A DNA stretch of 64,000 nucleotides from Pseudomonas sp. PDM15 (GCF_014851565.1 NZ_JACVAA010000001.1:1-64000), one strand, 5' to 3'. Shown: positions 8,806 to 17,027, numbered from the stretch's first letter. Notes: generated by a model from the sequence alone, not told the origin. Numbers and translations: made by a program.

Positions 8806-9254
8806 GCGGCGCCATCAGCTTCCGCCCGATGACCGAGGCGGACCTGGACCGCGTGCTGCAGATCGAGAACGCCGCCTTCAGCCACCCGTGGAACCGCAAC
8901 CTGTTCGCCGATGGCCTGAAGTCCTACGACTGCTGGGTGATGTTCGACGGCGACGAACAGGTCGGCCACGGCATCATCCAGGTGATCATCGACGAGGCGC
9001 ACCTGCTCAACATCACCGTGCGCCCGCAGAGTCAGGGCCGGGGCCTCGGTCTGCTGCTGCTGGAACACCTGATGCGCCGGGCGATGCAGCTCAAGGCCGG
9101 CGAATGCTTCCTCGAAGTGCGCGCCAGCAACCAGGGCGCCTACCGCCTGTACGAGCGCTACGGCTTCAATGAGGTCGGCCGGCGCCGCGATTACTACCCG
9201 GCCGCCGGCGGCCGCGAAGACGCCTTGGTAATGGCCTGCACCCTGATCGACTAG
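8802..9254 (+). CDS. rimI: RimI, ribosomal protein S18-alanine N-acetyltransferase
   Basis: A GNAT-fold acetyltransferase of 150 aa that modifies the N-terminal alanine of ribosomal protein S18. The acetyl-CoA-binding motif QGRGLG is at residues 78-83, and the ENAAFSHPW segment near residue 22 is typical of RimI. The ATG at 8802 overlaps the holD stop; longer readings into holD are less likely because this start matches the E. coli RimI length of 148 aa. The holD-rimI pairing is conserved across gammaproteobacteria. Confidence 0.92.
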   Translation: MSGAISFRPMTEADLDRVLQIENAAFSHPWNRNLFADGLKSYDCWVMFDGDEQVGHGIIQVIIDEAHLLNITVRPQSQGRGLGLLLLEHLMRRAMQLKAGECFLEVRASNQGAYRLYERYGFNEVGRRRDYYPAAGGREDALVMACTLID

Positions 9255-9286
9255 TGCTTGCTGCGGCGGGCGACAAGGACCACGAC

Positions 9287-9931
9287 ATGAGCGACCTGCA
9301 GCACCTGTTCGACAACAACGCGCGCTGGGCCGAAGCGGTCAACGAGAAGGACCCGGAGTTCTTCGCCAAGCTGGCCAAGCAGCAGACTCCCGAGTTCCTC
9401 TGGATCGGCTGTTCGGACGCCCGGGTGCCGGCCAACGAGATCGTCGGCCTGCTGCCTGGCGATATCTTCGTCCACCGCAACGTCGCCAACGTGGTGCTGC
9501 ACACCGACCTCAACTGCCTGTCGGTGATCCAGTACGCGGTCGACGTGCTGCGGGTCAAACACATCCTGGTCACCGGCCACTACGGCTGCGGCGGCGTGCG
9601 CGCGGCCATGCAGGACCGCCAGTTCGGCCTGATCGACGGCTGGCTGCGCTCGATCCGCGACCTCTACTACGAGCAGCGCGAGCACTTCGCCACGATCGAG
9701 AACGAAGAAGACAAGGTCGACCGCCTGTGCGAGCTCAACGTCATCCACCAGGTGGCCAACGTCAGCCACACCACCATCGTGCAGAACGCCTGGCATCGCG
9801 GCCAGGAGCTGTCGGTGCACGGCTGCATCTACGGCATCAAGGATGGCCGCTGGAAGAACCTCAACGTCACCGTCAGCGGCCTGGAACAACTGCCGCCGCA
9901 GTACCGCCTGCGCCCGTTCGGCCAGTCCTGA
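9287..9931 (+). CDS. can: Beta-carbonic anhydrase (Can type)
   Basis: Cytosolic zinc enzyme interconverting CO2 and bicarbonate. The zinc ligands C42, D44 (CSDAR), H98 and C101 (HYGCGG) sit at the same residue numbers as in E. coli Can. The protein is 214 aa. ATG 9287 is chosen because AAGGAC lies a few bases upstream; an in-frame GTG at 9254 would add 11 residues. It follows rimI by 32 bp and the next gene begins 1 bp after its stop, so rimI, can and the exporter are probably co-transcribed. Confidence 0.95.
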   Translation: MSDLQHLFDNNARWAEAVNEKDPEFFAKLAKQQTPEFLWIGCSDARVPANEIVGLLPGDIFVHRNVANVVLHTDLNCLSVIQYAVDVLRVKHILVTGHYGCGGVRAAMQDRQFGLIDGWLRSIRDLYYEQREHFATIENEEDKVDRLCELNVIHQVANVSHTTIVQNAWHRGQELSVHGCIYGIKDGRWKNLNVTVSGLEQLPPQYRLRPFGQS

Positions 9932-9932
9932 G

Positions 9933-10832
9933 GTGCCACGCGCGCAACTGCTGGCCTGGCTCGGGTTGGCCCTGGCCAGCCTGTTCTGGGCCGGTAACTC
10001 GCTGGTAGCGCGGGCCTTCACTGGCGCCATCCCGCCATTCTCCCTGGCGTTCTGGCGCTGGGCCGTGGCCCTGATGATCCTCCTGCCGCTGGTCGGCCCC
10101 TCGCTCTGGCAGCATCGCCAGACGCTGCGCAACTCCGGCTGGCGCCTGTGGTTCGCCGCGCTGCTGGCCATCACCCTGTACAACGTCCTGCTCTACACGG
10201 CGGCGCTGAGTACTGCGGCGATCAACCTGAGCCTGGTCAGCACCTGCCTGCCGCTGGCCACTTTTATTGGCGCGGGCCTGCTGCTGGGGGAATGGCCGGC
10301 GCGGCGCGCCTGGGTCGGCCTGGGATTGGCGCTGGTCGGCCTGCTGTGGCTGATCGCCCAGGGCAACTGGCAGGTGCTGGCCAGCCTGTCCTTCGCCAAG
10401 GGTGACCTGCTGATGGTGCTGGCCACCCTCGACTGGGCGTTGTACTCGCTGTTGCTGCGCCGCTGGAGCGCGCATTTCCAGCTGCCGCCCTTCACCCTGC
10501 TCGGCGCCCTGGTACTGATCGGTTTGCTGATGCTGGCGCCGTTCTATGCCTGGGAACTCTGGCAGGGGGCGCAATTCGAACCCAGCCTGCCCAACCTCGC
10601 CGCCATCGGCTACACCGCGCTGTTCGCCTCGGTGCTGGGCTACCAGTTATGGAACATCGGCCTGCGCGAACTGGGCGCCGCGCGCACGGCCATGAGCAAC
10701 TACCTGATGCCGGTATTCACCGCCATCCTCGGCTGGGTGCTATTGGGTGAAAGCCTGCAGACCTACCACTGGGTAGGCGGCGCGCTGATCGTCAGCGGCC
10801 TGCTGCTGGCCGGGCGCGGGCAGAGCCGCTAG
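9933..10832 (+). CDS. EamA-family (DMT) transporter
   Basis: An inner-membrane drug/metabolite transporter family protein of 299 aa with about ten hydrophobic helices arranged as two EamA repeats (about residues 10-140 and 150-290). The substrate cannot be told from sequence. The GTG at 9933, directly after the can stop, gives the usual N-terminus PRAQLLAWLGLALASLFWAG; earlier in-frame starts would lie inside can. It is probably the last gene of the rimI-can unit. Confidence 0.85.
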   Translation: MPRAQLLAWLGLALASLFWAGNSLVARAFTGAIPPFSLAFWRWAVALMILLPLVGPSLWQHRQTLRNSGWRLWFAALLAITLYNVLLYTAALSTAAINLSLVSTCLPLATFIGAGLLLGEWPARRAWVGLGLALVGLLWLIAQGNWQVLASLSFAKGDLLMVLATLDWALYSLLLRRWSAHFQLPPFTLLGALVLIGLLMLAPFYAWELWQGAQFEPSLPNLAAIGYTALFASVLGYQLWNIGLRELGAARTAMSNYLMPVFTAILGWVLLGESLQTYHWVGGALIVSGLLLAGRGQSR

Positions 10833-10836
10833 GCGC

Positions 10837-11043
10837 TCAAGGCGCGGTGATCTGCAGCCCACTCAGGGCCAGCTTGACGAACAACCACCAGCCAGCGGCG
10901 CTCAGTACGCCCAGCACCGAGTAGCCGACCACGATGCCCAGGGCGATCTGCTTCCACAGCCCGGCGTAGTTCTGGCTGGGCGTACTGGAGCGGTGCAGCG
11001 GCACGTCGCGCTCGGCGCGGATGTTCTCGAAGTTGTCTCTCAT
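10837..11043 (-). CDS. Small single-pass membrane protein of unknown function
   Basis: A 68-aa protein with a charged N-terminus (about residues 1-30) and one hydrophobic helix (about 33-60). It ends 4 bp from the convergent EamA gene. High-GC codon use matches the core genome, so it belongs to the host rather than to the low-GC segment that begins upstream of it. No function can be assigned. Confidence 0.65.
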   Translation of the reverse strand: MRDNFENIRAERDVPLHRSSTPSQNYAGLWKQIALGIVVGYSVLGVLSAAGWWLFVKLALSGLQITAP

Positions 11044-11180
11044 GGTGGTGTCCGGGTGTGGGCAAATGCTGGAGTGGTGGCTCAGGCCAATAGAGCAGCC
11101 GAATGCGTAGGGGCTATGTAGTCACTCGTCAAGGTGCCTATTGTAGGATGCTGGATTCTACCGCCGCTGGGAGGTGAGTA

Positions 11181-12137
11181 ATGGGGCGAGAAGCAATTCC
11201 CGCAGAGATTAGGCGAGCTGTATTGGTCGAGGCTGGGCATCGATGTGCAATACCTAGGTGCGGTGAGACAGAGCTAGATGTCCACCATATTGTTCCTTGG
11301 GAAACGTGCCAAAAGCATGAGTATTCTAATCTTATAGCCTTGTGTGTGATATGCCACCGTCGAGCACATAAAGGAGATATAGATCGGAAATCATTATTTC
11401 AATATAAGGCCGCTTTGGCATCGAATGCCGGCCCAATGGCAAGAATAGGCTTTGACTCTCCTGTGATAGAGATTCGCAGAAGAATATCTGAGGTGTCCGA
11501 GGGGTATAAGTTCGAATTTGATTTCCCAGATTTCCCGGGCCCTGCCCAGAGAGTGGTTTCCAAGAACATTGAAGCATGGGGGAATGAATTATTAGTTCAC
11601 TTTCGTTCAAGTAGTTTTTTGGAGGATGAGGCTGAGGCAGATTTAGTCGGTGGCGATGTGGAGGCACTTTCTCGCTTGCCGCATCGGCTTACAGGAGGCT
11701 ATAGAGTTGTTCGAAACGATTCTGGTGTAATTAGCCTCGAATACAAGCTGCACTATTTTTACAGCGGAGCCGCGCATGGTGGAATAGAAACCCGTGTTCA
11801 GAATTTTTTGGTGAACCCTTTTCGTCCAATTACTGTTATTGATCTCTTGGCTGATGGAAAATCTATTGAGGATCTGGCCGGCCTTATTCGAGGAAAGCTT
11901 CGTGCCACTGGCTACTATGACGAAGAGTGGATGATGGGAGGAACAAAACCTACGGAGGAAAACTATTCGCGATTCTTGATTTGTAATTATGGTATTGAGT
12001 TTGTTTTTGAAGAGTATCAGATAGCCTCTTATGCTGACGGCCGGCAAAGTTTGTTTTTGGATTTCTATCAGTTAAAAGAAGTTTGTGATGTTGATCTGCT
12101 TGATAGGCTTCAAGATCATGATAATTATGATTGGTAG
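11181..12137 (+). CDS. HNH endonuclease fused to a DUF3298/RsiV-like C-terminal domain
   Basis: A 318-aa protein. Residues 20-66 form a complete HNH nuclease site: zinc cysteines C22, C27, C55, C58, the HH pair at 35-36, N50, H59 and H63. Residues ~95-318 resemble the extracytoplasmic PdaC/DUF3298 fold seen in RsiV. There is a central strand with the YSGAAHGG hallmark (about residues 194-201) and a C-terminal segment with FEEYQIASYADG followed by a strand and helix. No signal peptide or membrane segment is present, so this domain would be cytoplasmic here. GGAGG lies 6 nt before the ATG. Codon use is clearly AT-richer than in the neighbours, and an integrase remnant lies downstream, which points to transfer. 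A defence or DNA-damage role is possible but unproven. Confidence 0.75.
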   Translation: MGREAIPAEIRRAVLVEAGHRCAIPRCGETELDVHHIVPWETCQKHEYSNLIALCVICHRRAHKGDIDRKSLFQYKAALASNAGPMARIGFDSPVIEIRRRISEVSEGYKFEFDFPDFPGPAQRVVSKNIEAWGNELLVHFRSSSFLEDEAEADLVGGDVEALSRLPHRLTGGYRVVRNDSGVISLEYKLHYFYSGAAHGGIETRVQNFLVNPFRPITVIDLLADGKSIEDLAGLIRGKLRATGYYDEEWMMGGTKPTEENYSRFLICNYGIEFVFEEYQIASYADGRQSLFLDFYQLKEVCDVDLLDRLQDHDNYDW

Positions 12138-12258
12138 TGAGGTCGTCAAGGGTCTCGATGAGATAAGCGGTAGTCTGTTCATGAAGTGCACTGCTGTTGC
12201 CACTGAGATTCTGAGCTTGCGTTAGTTTATTAAGTCTTTGATCTTGGCTCTTAGGTAA

Positions 12259-12450
12259 TGTTGTGCAGCAGTGACGCACACCTTCGGCAGCCACTACATG
12301 ATGGCGGGATGCAGCATTCTTGGTTTGCAGCGCATTCTGGGGCACTCCTCAATCGCGATAACTATGCGCTACGCACACTTTTCATCGGATTATTTGGAAT
12401 CGGCGCTTAGATTGTCTCCACTTCAACAAGCCAGATGCCGGGTTACTTGA
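12259..12450 (+). pseudogene. Remnant of a phage-type tyrosine integrase (C-terminal end)
   Basis: The frame beginning at 12259 reads like the last ~60 residues of a phage integrase: a THTFGSHYMMAG segment, then LQRILGHSSIAITMRYAHF with the conserved GH and the catalytic Tyr in MRYAH. Intact relatives have THVLRHTFASHF, so four residues including the catalytic Arg appear to be missing, which corresponds to a 12-bp deletion. A stop lies just upstream (12256-12258) and no N-terminal part is present. It is therefore a non-functional scar of an integrated element next to tRNA-Met. The stretch 12138-12258 before it shows no recognisable gene. Confidence 0.75.
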
Positions 12451-13006
12451 AGATCCGGTTGGGGTTCTCTAGCGGGCGGTGTTCTTTGTCAGTGCCCGTA
12501 AATGATGAGCGGTACTGGATGTGCTGAACGATATATCCAAAGTGCCATTCGCGGACATAGAGGATATAAGAACCACGGCTGGGGAATTTCGAGAACTCCT
12601 CAGGCGTTACGCATATATGATTCGAGAACGCGGGTTTGAGCAGGGGACCGCCCATCCGCTGCTTACATCCTTTCCGTTTAGGAGGCAGTTTCTCGAGCGT
12701 TTCGACCCGGGTCCGATCAGTGCCGATGATGAAAGTCGCGATGTAGGGAAGGCCGCTCACTGTGGCGGGCATTATGAATATGTAGCTGATGAACGGAGCG
12801 ACAAGCCAGTGTGCAAGCTTCTTAATAAATGACTTGTTTGGGGCTCGATAGATCTGCCGCCAGAAGAACCAGACAACGGGAATCGAAGCTAGGAAGGTAA
12901 AGGCTTTGCTGAATAGGGACCAGCCACTGGTAGGAATGAAGTCAGCCCATATGCCAACCAAGGCTAGGGCTAAGACGATTACCAGACTAGCTGCTTTGGG
13001 CTGCAT
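12443..13006 (-). CDS. Uncharacterised membrane protein of the low-GC segment
   Basis: A 187-aa protein with hydrophobic helices at about residues 6-22, 33-49 and 65-93 (the last possibly a hairpin) and a soluble, basic C-terminal half (about 98-187). Its stop overlaps the end of the integrase remnant by 8 nt in convergent orientation. Base composition is lower in GC than the core genes. No family was recognised. It is either cargo of the element that left the integrase scar or a resident gene next to tRNA-Met. Confidence 0.6.
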   Translation of the reverse strand: MQPKAASLVIVLALALVGIWADFIPTSGWSLFSKAFTFLASIPVVWFFWRQIYRAPNKSFIKKLAHWLVAPFISYIFIMPATVSGLPYIATFIIGTDRTRVETLEKLPPKRKGCKQRMGGPLLKPAFSNHICVTPEEFSKFPSRGSYILYVREWHFGYIVQHIQYRSSFTGTDKEHRPLENPNRIFK

Positions 13007-13085
13007 CCAGCTTCATCCTTGAGTTGCCTTGGGTTTCAGCGGTTTAGGGGGGTAGATGGGGCGTATCTATTGGCCAGAAACGACA

Positions 13086-13109
13086 AAGGGCTAGCTTTCG
13101 CTAACCCTT
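13086..13109 (-). terminator. Terminator of tRNA-Met
   Basis: The stem AAGGGTTAGC / GCTAGCCCTT (one mismatch) with a GAAA loop lies 10 bp beyond the 3' end of the minus-strand tRNA and is followed by a T-rich stretch on that strand. Confidence 0.7.
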
Positions 13110-13118
13110 CGTTTTGTA

Positions 13119-13195
13119 TGGTGGCTACACCGGGACTTGAACCTGGGACATCAGCATTATGAATGCTGCGCTCTAACCGACTGAGCTATGTAGCC
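13119..13195 (-). tRNA. tRNA-Met (CAT), elongator
   Basis: The reverse strand folds as a 77-nt tRNA with the CCA end encoded. The 5' GGCTACA pairs with 3' TGTAGCC, and the anticodon stem CAGCA / TGCTG encloses TTCATAA, giving anticodon CAT. The GGTTCAAGTCC T-loop is intact. The 5' end has an ordinary base-paired first position, so it is the elongator rather than the initiator. The low-GC segment with its integrase remnant lies immediately beyond its 3' side, the usual side for integration. Confidence 0.96.
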
Positions 13196-13307
13196 GAGTG
13201 GCGCGCATTATTCTCTTGTCGGCTTGGGCTGTCAACCCCGTTTGGCGGACAAATTGATTCGTTATCAAGCGCTTAGGCTCGACGGGGGAGGGCGCTTGGC
13301 GGATGTG

Positions 13308-13333
13308 AAAAGCCCCGCGATTGCGGGGCTTTT
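13308..13333 (-). terminator. Terminator of the pth-ychF transcript
   Basis: A perfect 11-bp stem, AAAAGCCCCGC / GCGGGGCTTTT with a GATT loop, lies just after the ychF stop on the minus strand, with a T-run on both strands. Confidence 0.88.
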
Positions 13334-13340
13334 GAGGGGC

Positions 13341-14441
13341 TTAGACGTTGAAGCGGAAGTGCATCACGTCGCCGTCCTTGACGATGTATTCCTTGCCTTC
13401 CAGGCGCCATTTGCCGGCTTCCTTGGCACCGCCCTCACCCTTGAACTGGATGAAGTCGTCGTAGGCCACCACTTCGGCGCGGATGAAGCCTTTCTCGAAG
13501 TCGGTGTGGATCACGGCGGCGGCCTGCGGGGCGGTGGCGCCGATGCGTACGGTCCAGGCGCGGACTTCCTTCACGCCAGCGGTGAAGTAGGTCTGCAGGT
13601 TGAGCAGGTCGTAGCCGGCGCGGATAACGCGGTTCAGGCCCGGCTCTTCCATGCCCATGGACTCGAGGAACATCTGCTTCTCTTCGTCTTCGTCCAGCTC
13701 GGCGATCTCGGCCTCGATCTTGTTGCACACCGGCACCACGACGGCGCCTTCTTCCTCGGCGATGGCGCGGACCACGTCGAGGTGCGGGTTGTTGTCGAAG
13801 CCGTCTTCGGCGACGTTGGCGATGTACATCACCGGCTTGCTGGTGAGCAGGTGGAAGCCGCGGATGACCAGCTTCTCGTCGGCGCTCATGTTCTTCATCA
13901 GGCTGCGCGCGGGCTTGCCTTCGCTGAAGTGGGGGATGAGCTTCTCGAGGATGGCTTTCTGCGCCAGGGCTTCCTTGTCGCCGCCCTTGGCGTTGCGGGC
14001 GACCTTCTGCAGTTGCTTCTCGCAGCTGTCGAGGTCGGCGAAGATCAGTTCGAGGTCGATGATCTCGATGTCGCGTTTAGGATCGACGCTGTTGGCGACG
14101 TGGATGACGTTTTCATCCTCGAAGCAGCGCACCACGTGGGCGATGGCGTCGGTCTCGCGGATGTTGGCGAGGAACTTGTTGCCCAGGCCTTCACCTTTGG
14201 AGGCGCCCGCCACCAGGCCGGCGATGTCGACGAACTCCATGGTGGTGGGGATCACGCGCTCGGGCTTGACGATAGCGGCCAGGGCGTCCAGGCGGCTGTC
14301 AGGCATGGGCACGATGCCGCTGTTCGGCTCGATGGTGCAGAAGGGGAAGTTCTCCGCGGCAATACCGGATTTGGTGAGGGCGTTGAACAGGGTGGACTTG
14401 CCGACGTTGGGCAGGCCGACGATGCCGCAGTTGAATCCCAT
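13341..14441 (-). CDS. ychF: YchF (OLA1-type) ribosome-binding ATPase
   Basis: A translation-associated P-loop NTPase of the Obg superfamily that prefers ATP and is sensitive to redox state. The 366-aa protein shows the G1 motif GLPNVGKST (residues 9-17), the variant G4 NKIEAE that replaces the GTP-specific NKxD, and a C-terminal TGS domain that ends in the MHFRFNV tail. It is the last gene of the minus-strand rplY-pth-ychF run, which is conserved in many bacteria. Confidence 0.96.
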   Translation of the reverse strand: MGFNCGIVGLPNVGKSTLFNALTKSGIAAENFPFCTIEPNSGIVPMPDSRLDALAAIVKPERVIPTTMEFVDIAGLVAGASKGEGLGNKFLANIRETDAIAHVVRCFEDENVIHVANSVDPKRDIEIIDLELIFADLDSCEKQLQKVARNAKGGDKEALAQKAILEKLIPHFSEGKPARSLMKNMSADEKLVIRGFHLLTSKPVMYIANVAEDGFDNNPHLDVVRAIAEEEGAVVVPVCNKIEAEIAELDEDEEKQMFLESMGMEEPGLNRVIRAGYDLLNLQTYFTAGVKEVRAWTVRIGATAPQAAAVIHTDFEKGFIRAEVVAYDDFIQFKGEGGAKEAGKWRLEGKEYIVKDGDVMHFRFNV

Positions 14442-14477
14442 GGTGTATCCCTCGCGGAGATGAAGTCGTAAAAAGGG

Positions 14478-15062
14478 TCAGGCTTTCTGGCTGTGCAGCT
14501 TTTGCATGGCCTTGGTCCAGTCGCCGGCAAGCATTTCTGGCAGCACGTCGAGGGCGAAGTCGACGCTCTTGTCCAGCAGCTCCTGCTCGCTACGCGGCGC
14601 GCGGCCGAGGACGAAGCCGGAGACCAGGCTGGCGTGGCCAGGATGGCCGATGCCGAGGCGCAGACGGTAGAAGCCGTTCTGATTGCCGAGCTGGGCGATG
14701 ATGTCGCGCAGGCCGTTGTGCCCGCCGTGGCCGCCGCCGAGTTTGAGTTTGGCGACGCCGGGAGGCATGTCGAGTTCGTCGTGGGCCACCAGGATGGCGT
14801 CCGGGCTGATCCGGAAGAAATTCGCCAGCGCCGCCACGGACTGGCCACTGCGGTTCATGAAGGTGGTGGGGATGAGCAGACGAACGTCGCGACCCTGATG
14901 GCTGAATTTGCCCACCAGGCCGAAATACTTTTTGTCGAGGCTCAGGCTGACGCGTTGCTTGTCGGCCAGGCGCTCAACGAAAAGGGCCCCTGCGTTATGC
15001 CGGGTCTGGTCGTATTCGGGGCCTGGATTTCCCAGGCCGACGATCAGTTGAATGGCAGTCAC
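14478..15062 (-). CDS. pth: Peptidyl-tRNA hydrolase
   Basis: Releases tRNA from peptidyl-tRNA that drops off ribosomes. At 194 aa it has the expected family length. Visible motifs are VGLGNPG with the substrate-binding Asn12, TRHNAG with the catalytic His22, and HDELD with the catalytic Asp. It lies between rplY and ychF, 37 bp after rplY, in the usual translation-related cluster. Confidence 0.97.
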   Translation of the reverse strand: MTAIQLIVGLGNPGPEYDQTRHNAGALFVERLADKQRVSLSLDKKYFGLVGKFSHQGRDVRLLIPTTFMNRSGQSVAALANFFRISPDAILVAHDELDMPPGVAKLKLGGGHGGHNGLRDIIAQLGNQNGFYRLRLGIGHPGHASLVSGFVLGRAPRSEQELLDKSVDFALDVLPEMLAGDWTKAMQKLHSQKA

Positions 15063-15099
15063 GTCAGGGGCCCTTTTACAGGAGGAGCAGCGTGAGTGA

Positions 15100-15696
15100 T
15101 TACTCGGCGCTGTCGTCCTTCACGCGGGAAGCGTGAATGTTGGCAACTGCCAGGTCGTTGCCGTGGGCCAGGGCCACCAGCTCGACGCCTTTCGGCAGTT
15201 TGATGTCGGACAGGTGAACGATCTGACCGACTTCCACTTTAGCCAGGTCGACTTCGATGAATTCCGGCAGGTCTTGCGGCTGGCAGGAAACTTCGACTTC
15301 GGAGATGGTGTGGGACACTTCGCCGCCTTGCTGCTTCACGCCAACCGAGCTGGCTTCGTTGACGAAGTGCAGGGGAACGTGGGCGCTCAGCTTCTGGCCG
15401 GCAACGACGCGAACGAAGTCAGCGTGCATTACGTAGCCTTTGGCCGGGTGACGTTGCAGGGCCTTGATCACGACGTTTTCGGCAGCGCCGTCAACGGTCA
15501 GGGCCAGTACGTGGCTGAAGGCAGCTTCGTTTTCCAGCAGCTTGGCCAGTTCTTTGGCCAGCAGGCTGATGGATTGGGCCGGCTTCTCGCCACCGTAGAT
15601 CACGGCAGGAACCAGGTTTTCGTTACGACGCAGGCGGCGGCTCGCACCTTTCCCCAGGTCGGAACGCACATTGGCATTCAGGGCAAATTCAGTCAT
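15100..15696 (-). CDS. rplY: 50S ribosomal protein L25/CTC
   Basis: Binds 5S rRNA in the large subunit. The 198-aa protein has the N-terminal L25 domain (about 1-95) and the C-terminal TL5/CTC beta domain (about 100-185), so it is the long form unlike the 94-aa E. coli protein. TTGGAGAAC before the ATG supplies the ribosome binding site. A stable hairpin occupies the leader just upstream (see the leader feature). prs precedes it and pth follows it on the same strand. Confidence 0.96.
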   Translation of the reverse strand: MTEFALNANVRSDLGKGASRRLRRNENLVPAVIYGGEKPAQSISLLAKELAKLLENEAAFSHVLALTVDGAAENVVIKALQRHPAKGYVMHADFVRVVAGQKLSAHVPLHFVNEASSVGVKQQGGEVSHTISEVEVSCQPQDLPEFIEVDLAKVEVGQIVHLSDIKLPKGVELVALAHGNDLAVANIHASRVKDDSAE

Positions 15697-15718
15697 TACA
15701 GTTCTCCAAATAAACCAA

Positions 15719-15754
15719 ACCGTCCGAAGCGCTTGCGACCAGCGTGCGGACGGT
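15719..15754 (-). promoter_or_regulatory. Hairpin in the rplY leader, possible control element
   Basis: On the minus strand ACCGTCCG and CGGACGGT form a perfect 8-bp stem, with an inner CGCT/AGCG helix and a 7-nt loop. The hairpin ends about 22 nt before the rplY start codon, close to its ribosome binding site, and is followed by TTGGTTTATTT. It comes after a complete terminator for prs, so it could be a second terminator/attenuator or an RNA site for L25 feedback, as reported for E. coli rplY. Confidence 0.5.
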
Positions 15755-15759
15755 TGGGC

Positions 15760-15783
15760 AAAAAGCCCCGCACGCGGCGGGGC
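15760..15783 (-). terminator. Terminator of prs
   Basis: On the minus strand the stem GCCCCGC / GCGGGGC with a 5-nt loop is followed by TTTTT. It lies 24 nt after the prs stop. Confidence 0.85.
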
Positions 15784-15806
15784 ACTTGTCGCCAGGGAGG
15801 TTCCGC

Positions 15807-16748
15807 TTAGCGGAACATCGCGCTGATCGATTCTTCGTTGCTGATGCGGCGAACCGCTTCGGCGATAACCGGGGCCATGTCCAGCTGACGGATGCGTGGG
15901 CAGGCCTGAGCCGCGGCGGACAGCGGGATGGTGTTGGTCACCACCAGTGCGTCCAGCACGGAATTTTCCAGATTCTCGATGGCGCGGCCCGACAGCACCG
16001 GGTGGGTGGCGTAGGCGTAGACCTTCGAGGCGCCGTGCTCTTTCAGCGCCTTGGCGGCGTGGCAGAGGGTGCCGGCGGTGTCGACCATGTCGTCGACCAG
16101 CACGCAGGTGCGGCCTTCGACATCGCCAATGATGTGCATGACTTCGGACTGGTTGGCCTTCTCACGACGCTTGTCGATGATGGCCAGGTCGACGCCCAGG
16201 CTCTTGGCCACGGCGCGAGCGCGGACGACGCCGCCGATGTCCGGGGAGACGATCATCAGGTTCTCGAAGCGCTGATCCTGGATGTCATCGGTCAGTACTG
16301 GCGAGCCGTAGATGTTGTCCACGGGGATGTCAAAGAAGCCCTGGATCTGGTCGGCGTGCAGGTCGACGGTCAGAACGCGGTCGATGCCGACCACGGTCAG
16401 CATGTCGGCCACGACCTTGGCGCTGATTGCCACGCGGGCGGAGCGCGGACGGCGGTCCTGGCGGGCATAGCCGAAGTAGGGGATCACGGCAGTGATACGA
16501 GTCGCCGAGGAGCGGCGGAAGGCGTCAGCCATCACTACCAGTTCCATCAGGTTGTCGTTGGTCGGCGCGCAAGTCGGCTGGATGATGAAGACATCCTTGC
16601 CGCGCACGTTCTCGTTGATCTCGGCGCTGATTTCGCCGTCGGAGAACTTGCCTACGGATGCATCGCCCAGGGGGATATGCAGCTGACGCACGATGCGACG
16701 AGCCAGATCGGGGTTGGAGTTCCCCGTGAAGACCATCATCTTGGACAC
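15807..16748 (-). CDS. prs: Ribose-phosphate pyrophosphokinase (PRPP synthase)
   Basis: Makes PRPP from ribose 5-phosphate and ATP for nucleotide, His and Trp synthesis. The GTG at 16748 gives a 313-aa protein starting [10 protein letters not shown], the length and N-terminus of Pseudomonas Prs; longer readings would run into the tRNA-Gln gene. Visible are the flexible-loop region [19 protein letters not shown], the [17 protein letters not shown] metal/PRPP segment, and the PRPP-binding [10 protein letters not shown]. It follows the two tRNA-Gln genes closely and is probably read from the same minus-strand unit. Confidence 0.97.
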   Translation of the reverse strand: MSKMMVFTGNSNPDLARRIVRQLHIPLGDASVGKFSDGEISAEINENVRGKDVFIIQPTCAPTNDNLMELVVMADAFRRSSATRITAVIPYFGYARQDRRPRSARVAISAKVVADMLTVVGIDRVLTVDLHADQIQGFFDIPVDNIYGSPVLTDDIQDQRFENLMIVSPDIGGVVRARAVAKSLGVDLAIIDKRREKANQSEVMHIIGDVEGRTCVLVDDMVDTAGTLCHAAKALKEHGASKVYAYATHPVLSGRAIENLENSVLDALVVTNTIPLSAAAQACPRIRQLDMAPVIAEAVRRISNEESISAMFR

Positions 16749-16823
16749 GCGCAGTACCTGCCTGTGGTTCCGATGAAAAAAGCTGTTCAAAAAGACCGGC
16801 TTTCTGAACAGCTTTCGAGAGTA

Positions 16824-16898
16824 TGGCAGGGGCGGCTGGATTCGAACCAACGCATGGCAGGATCAAAACCTGCTGCCTTACCGCTTGGCGACGCCCCT
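16824..16898 (-). tRNA. tRNA-Gln (TTG), promoter-distal copy
   Basis: A 75-nt cloverleaf with encoded CCA. The acceptor stem is AGGGGCG / CGCCCCT, the anticodon stem GCAGG / CCTGC encloses TTTTGAT, giving anticodon TTG, and the T-loop GGTTCGAATCC is intact. It is identical to the copy 28 bp upstream and lies 75 bp before the prs start codon. Confidence 0.97.
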
Positions 16899-16926
16899 AA
16901 AGTGTTTATCGAATGCTGGGAGGTTA

Positions 16927-17001
16927 TGGCAGGGGCGGCTGGATTCGAACCAACGCATGGCAGGATCAAAACCTGCTGCCTTACCGCTTGGCGACGCCCC
17001 T
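16927..17001 (-). tRNA. tRNA-Gln (TTG), promoter-proximal copy
   Basis: A 75-nt tRNA identical in sequence to the next copy: acceptor stem AGGGGCG / CGCCCCT and anticodon TTG. It begins 26 bp after the ispE stop on the same strand, so it is likely processed from an ispE-tRNA-tRNA-prs transcript, with no terminator visible between. Confidence 0.97.
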
Positions 17002-17027
17002 GTATCGGATAACCGACTGTCCCGCAT

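Noticed and set aside
11040-13130. att direct repeat between the tRNA-Met 3' end and the left edge of the low-GC segment
   Set aside because: Only the short match TGGTGGCT occurs near 11077-11084. It is too short and too common to count as an attachment site.
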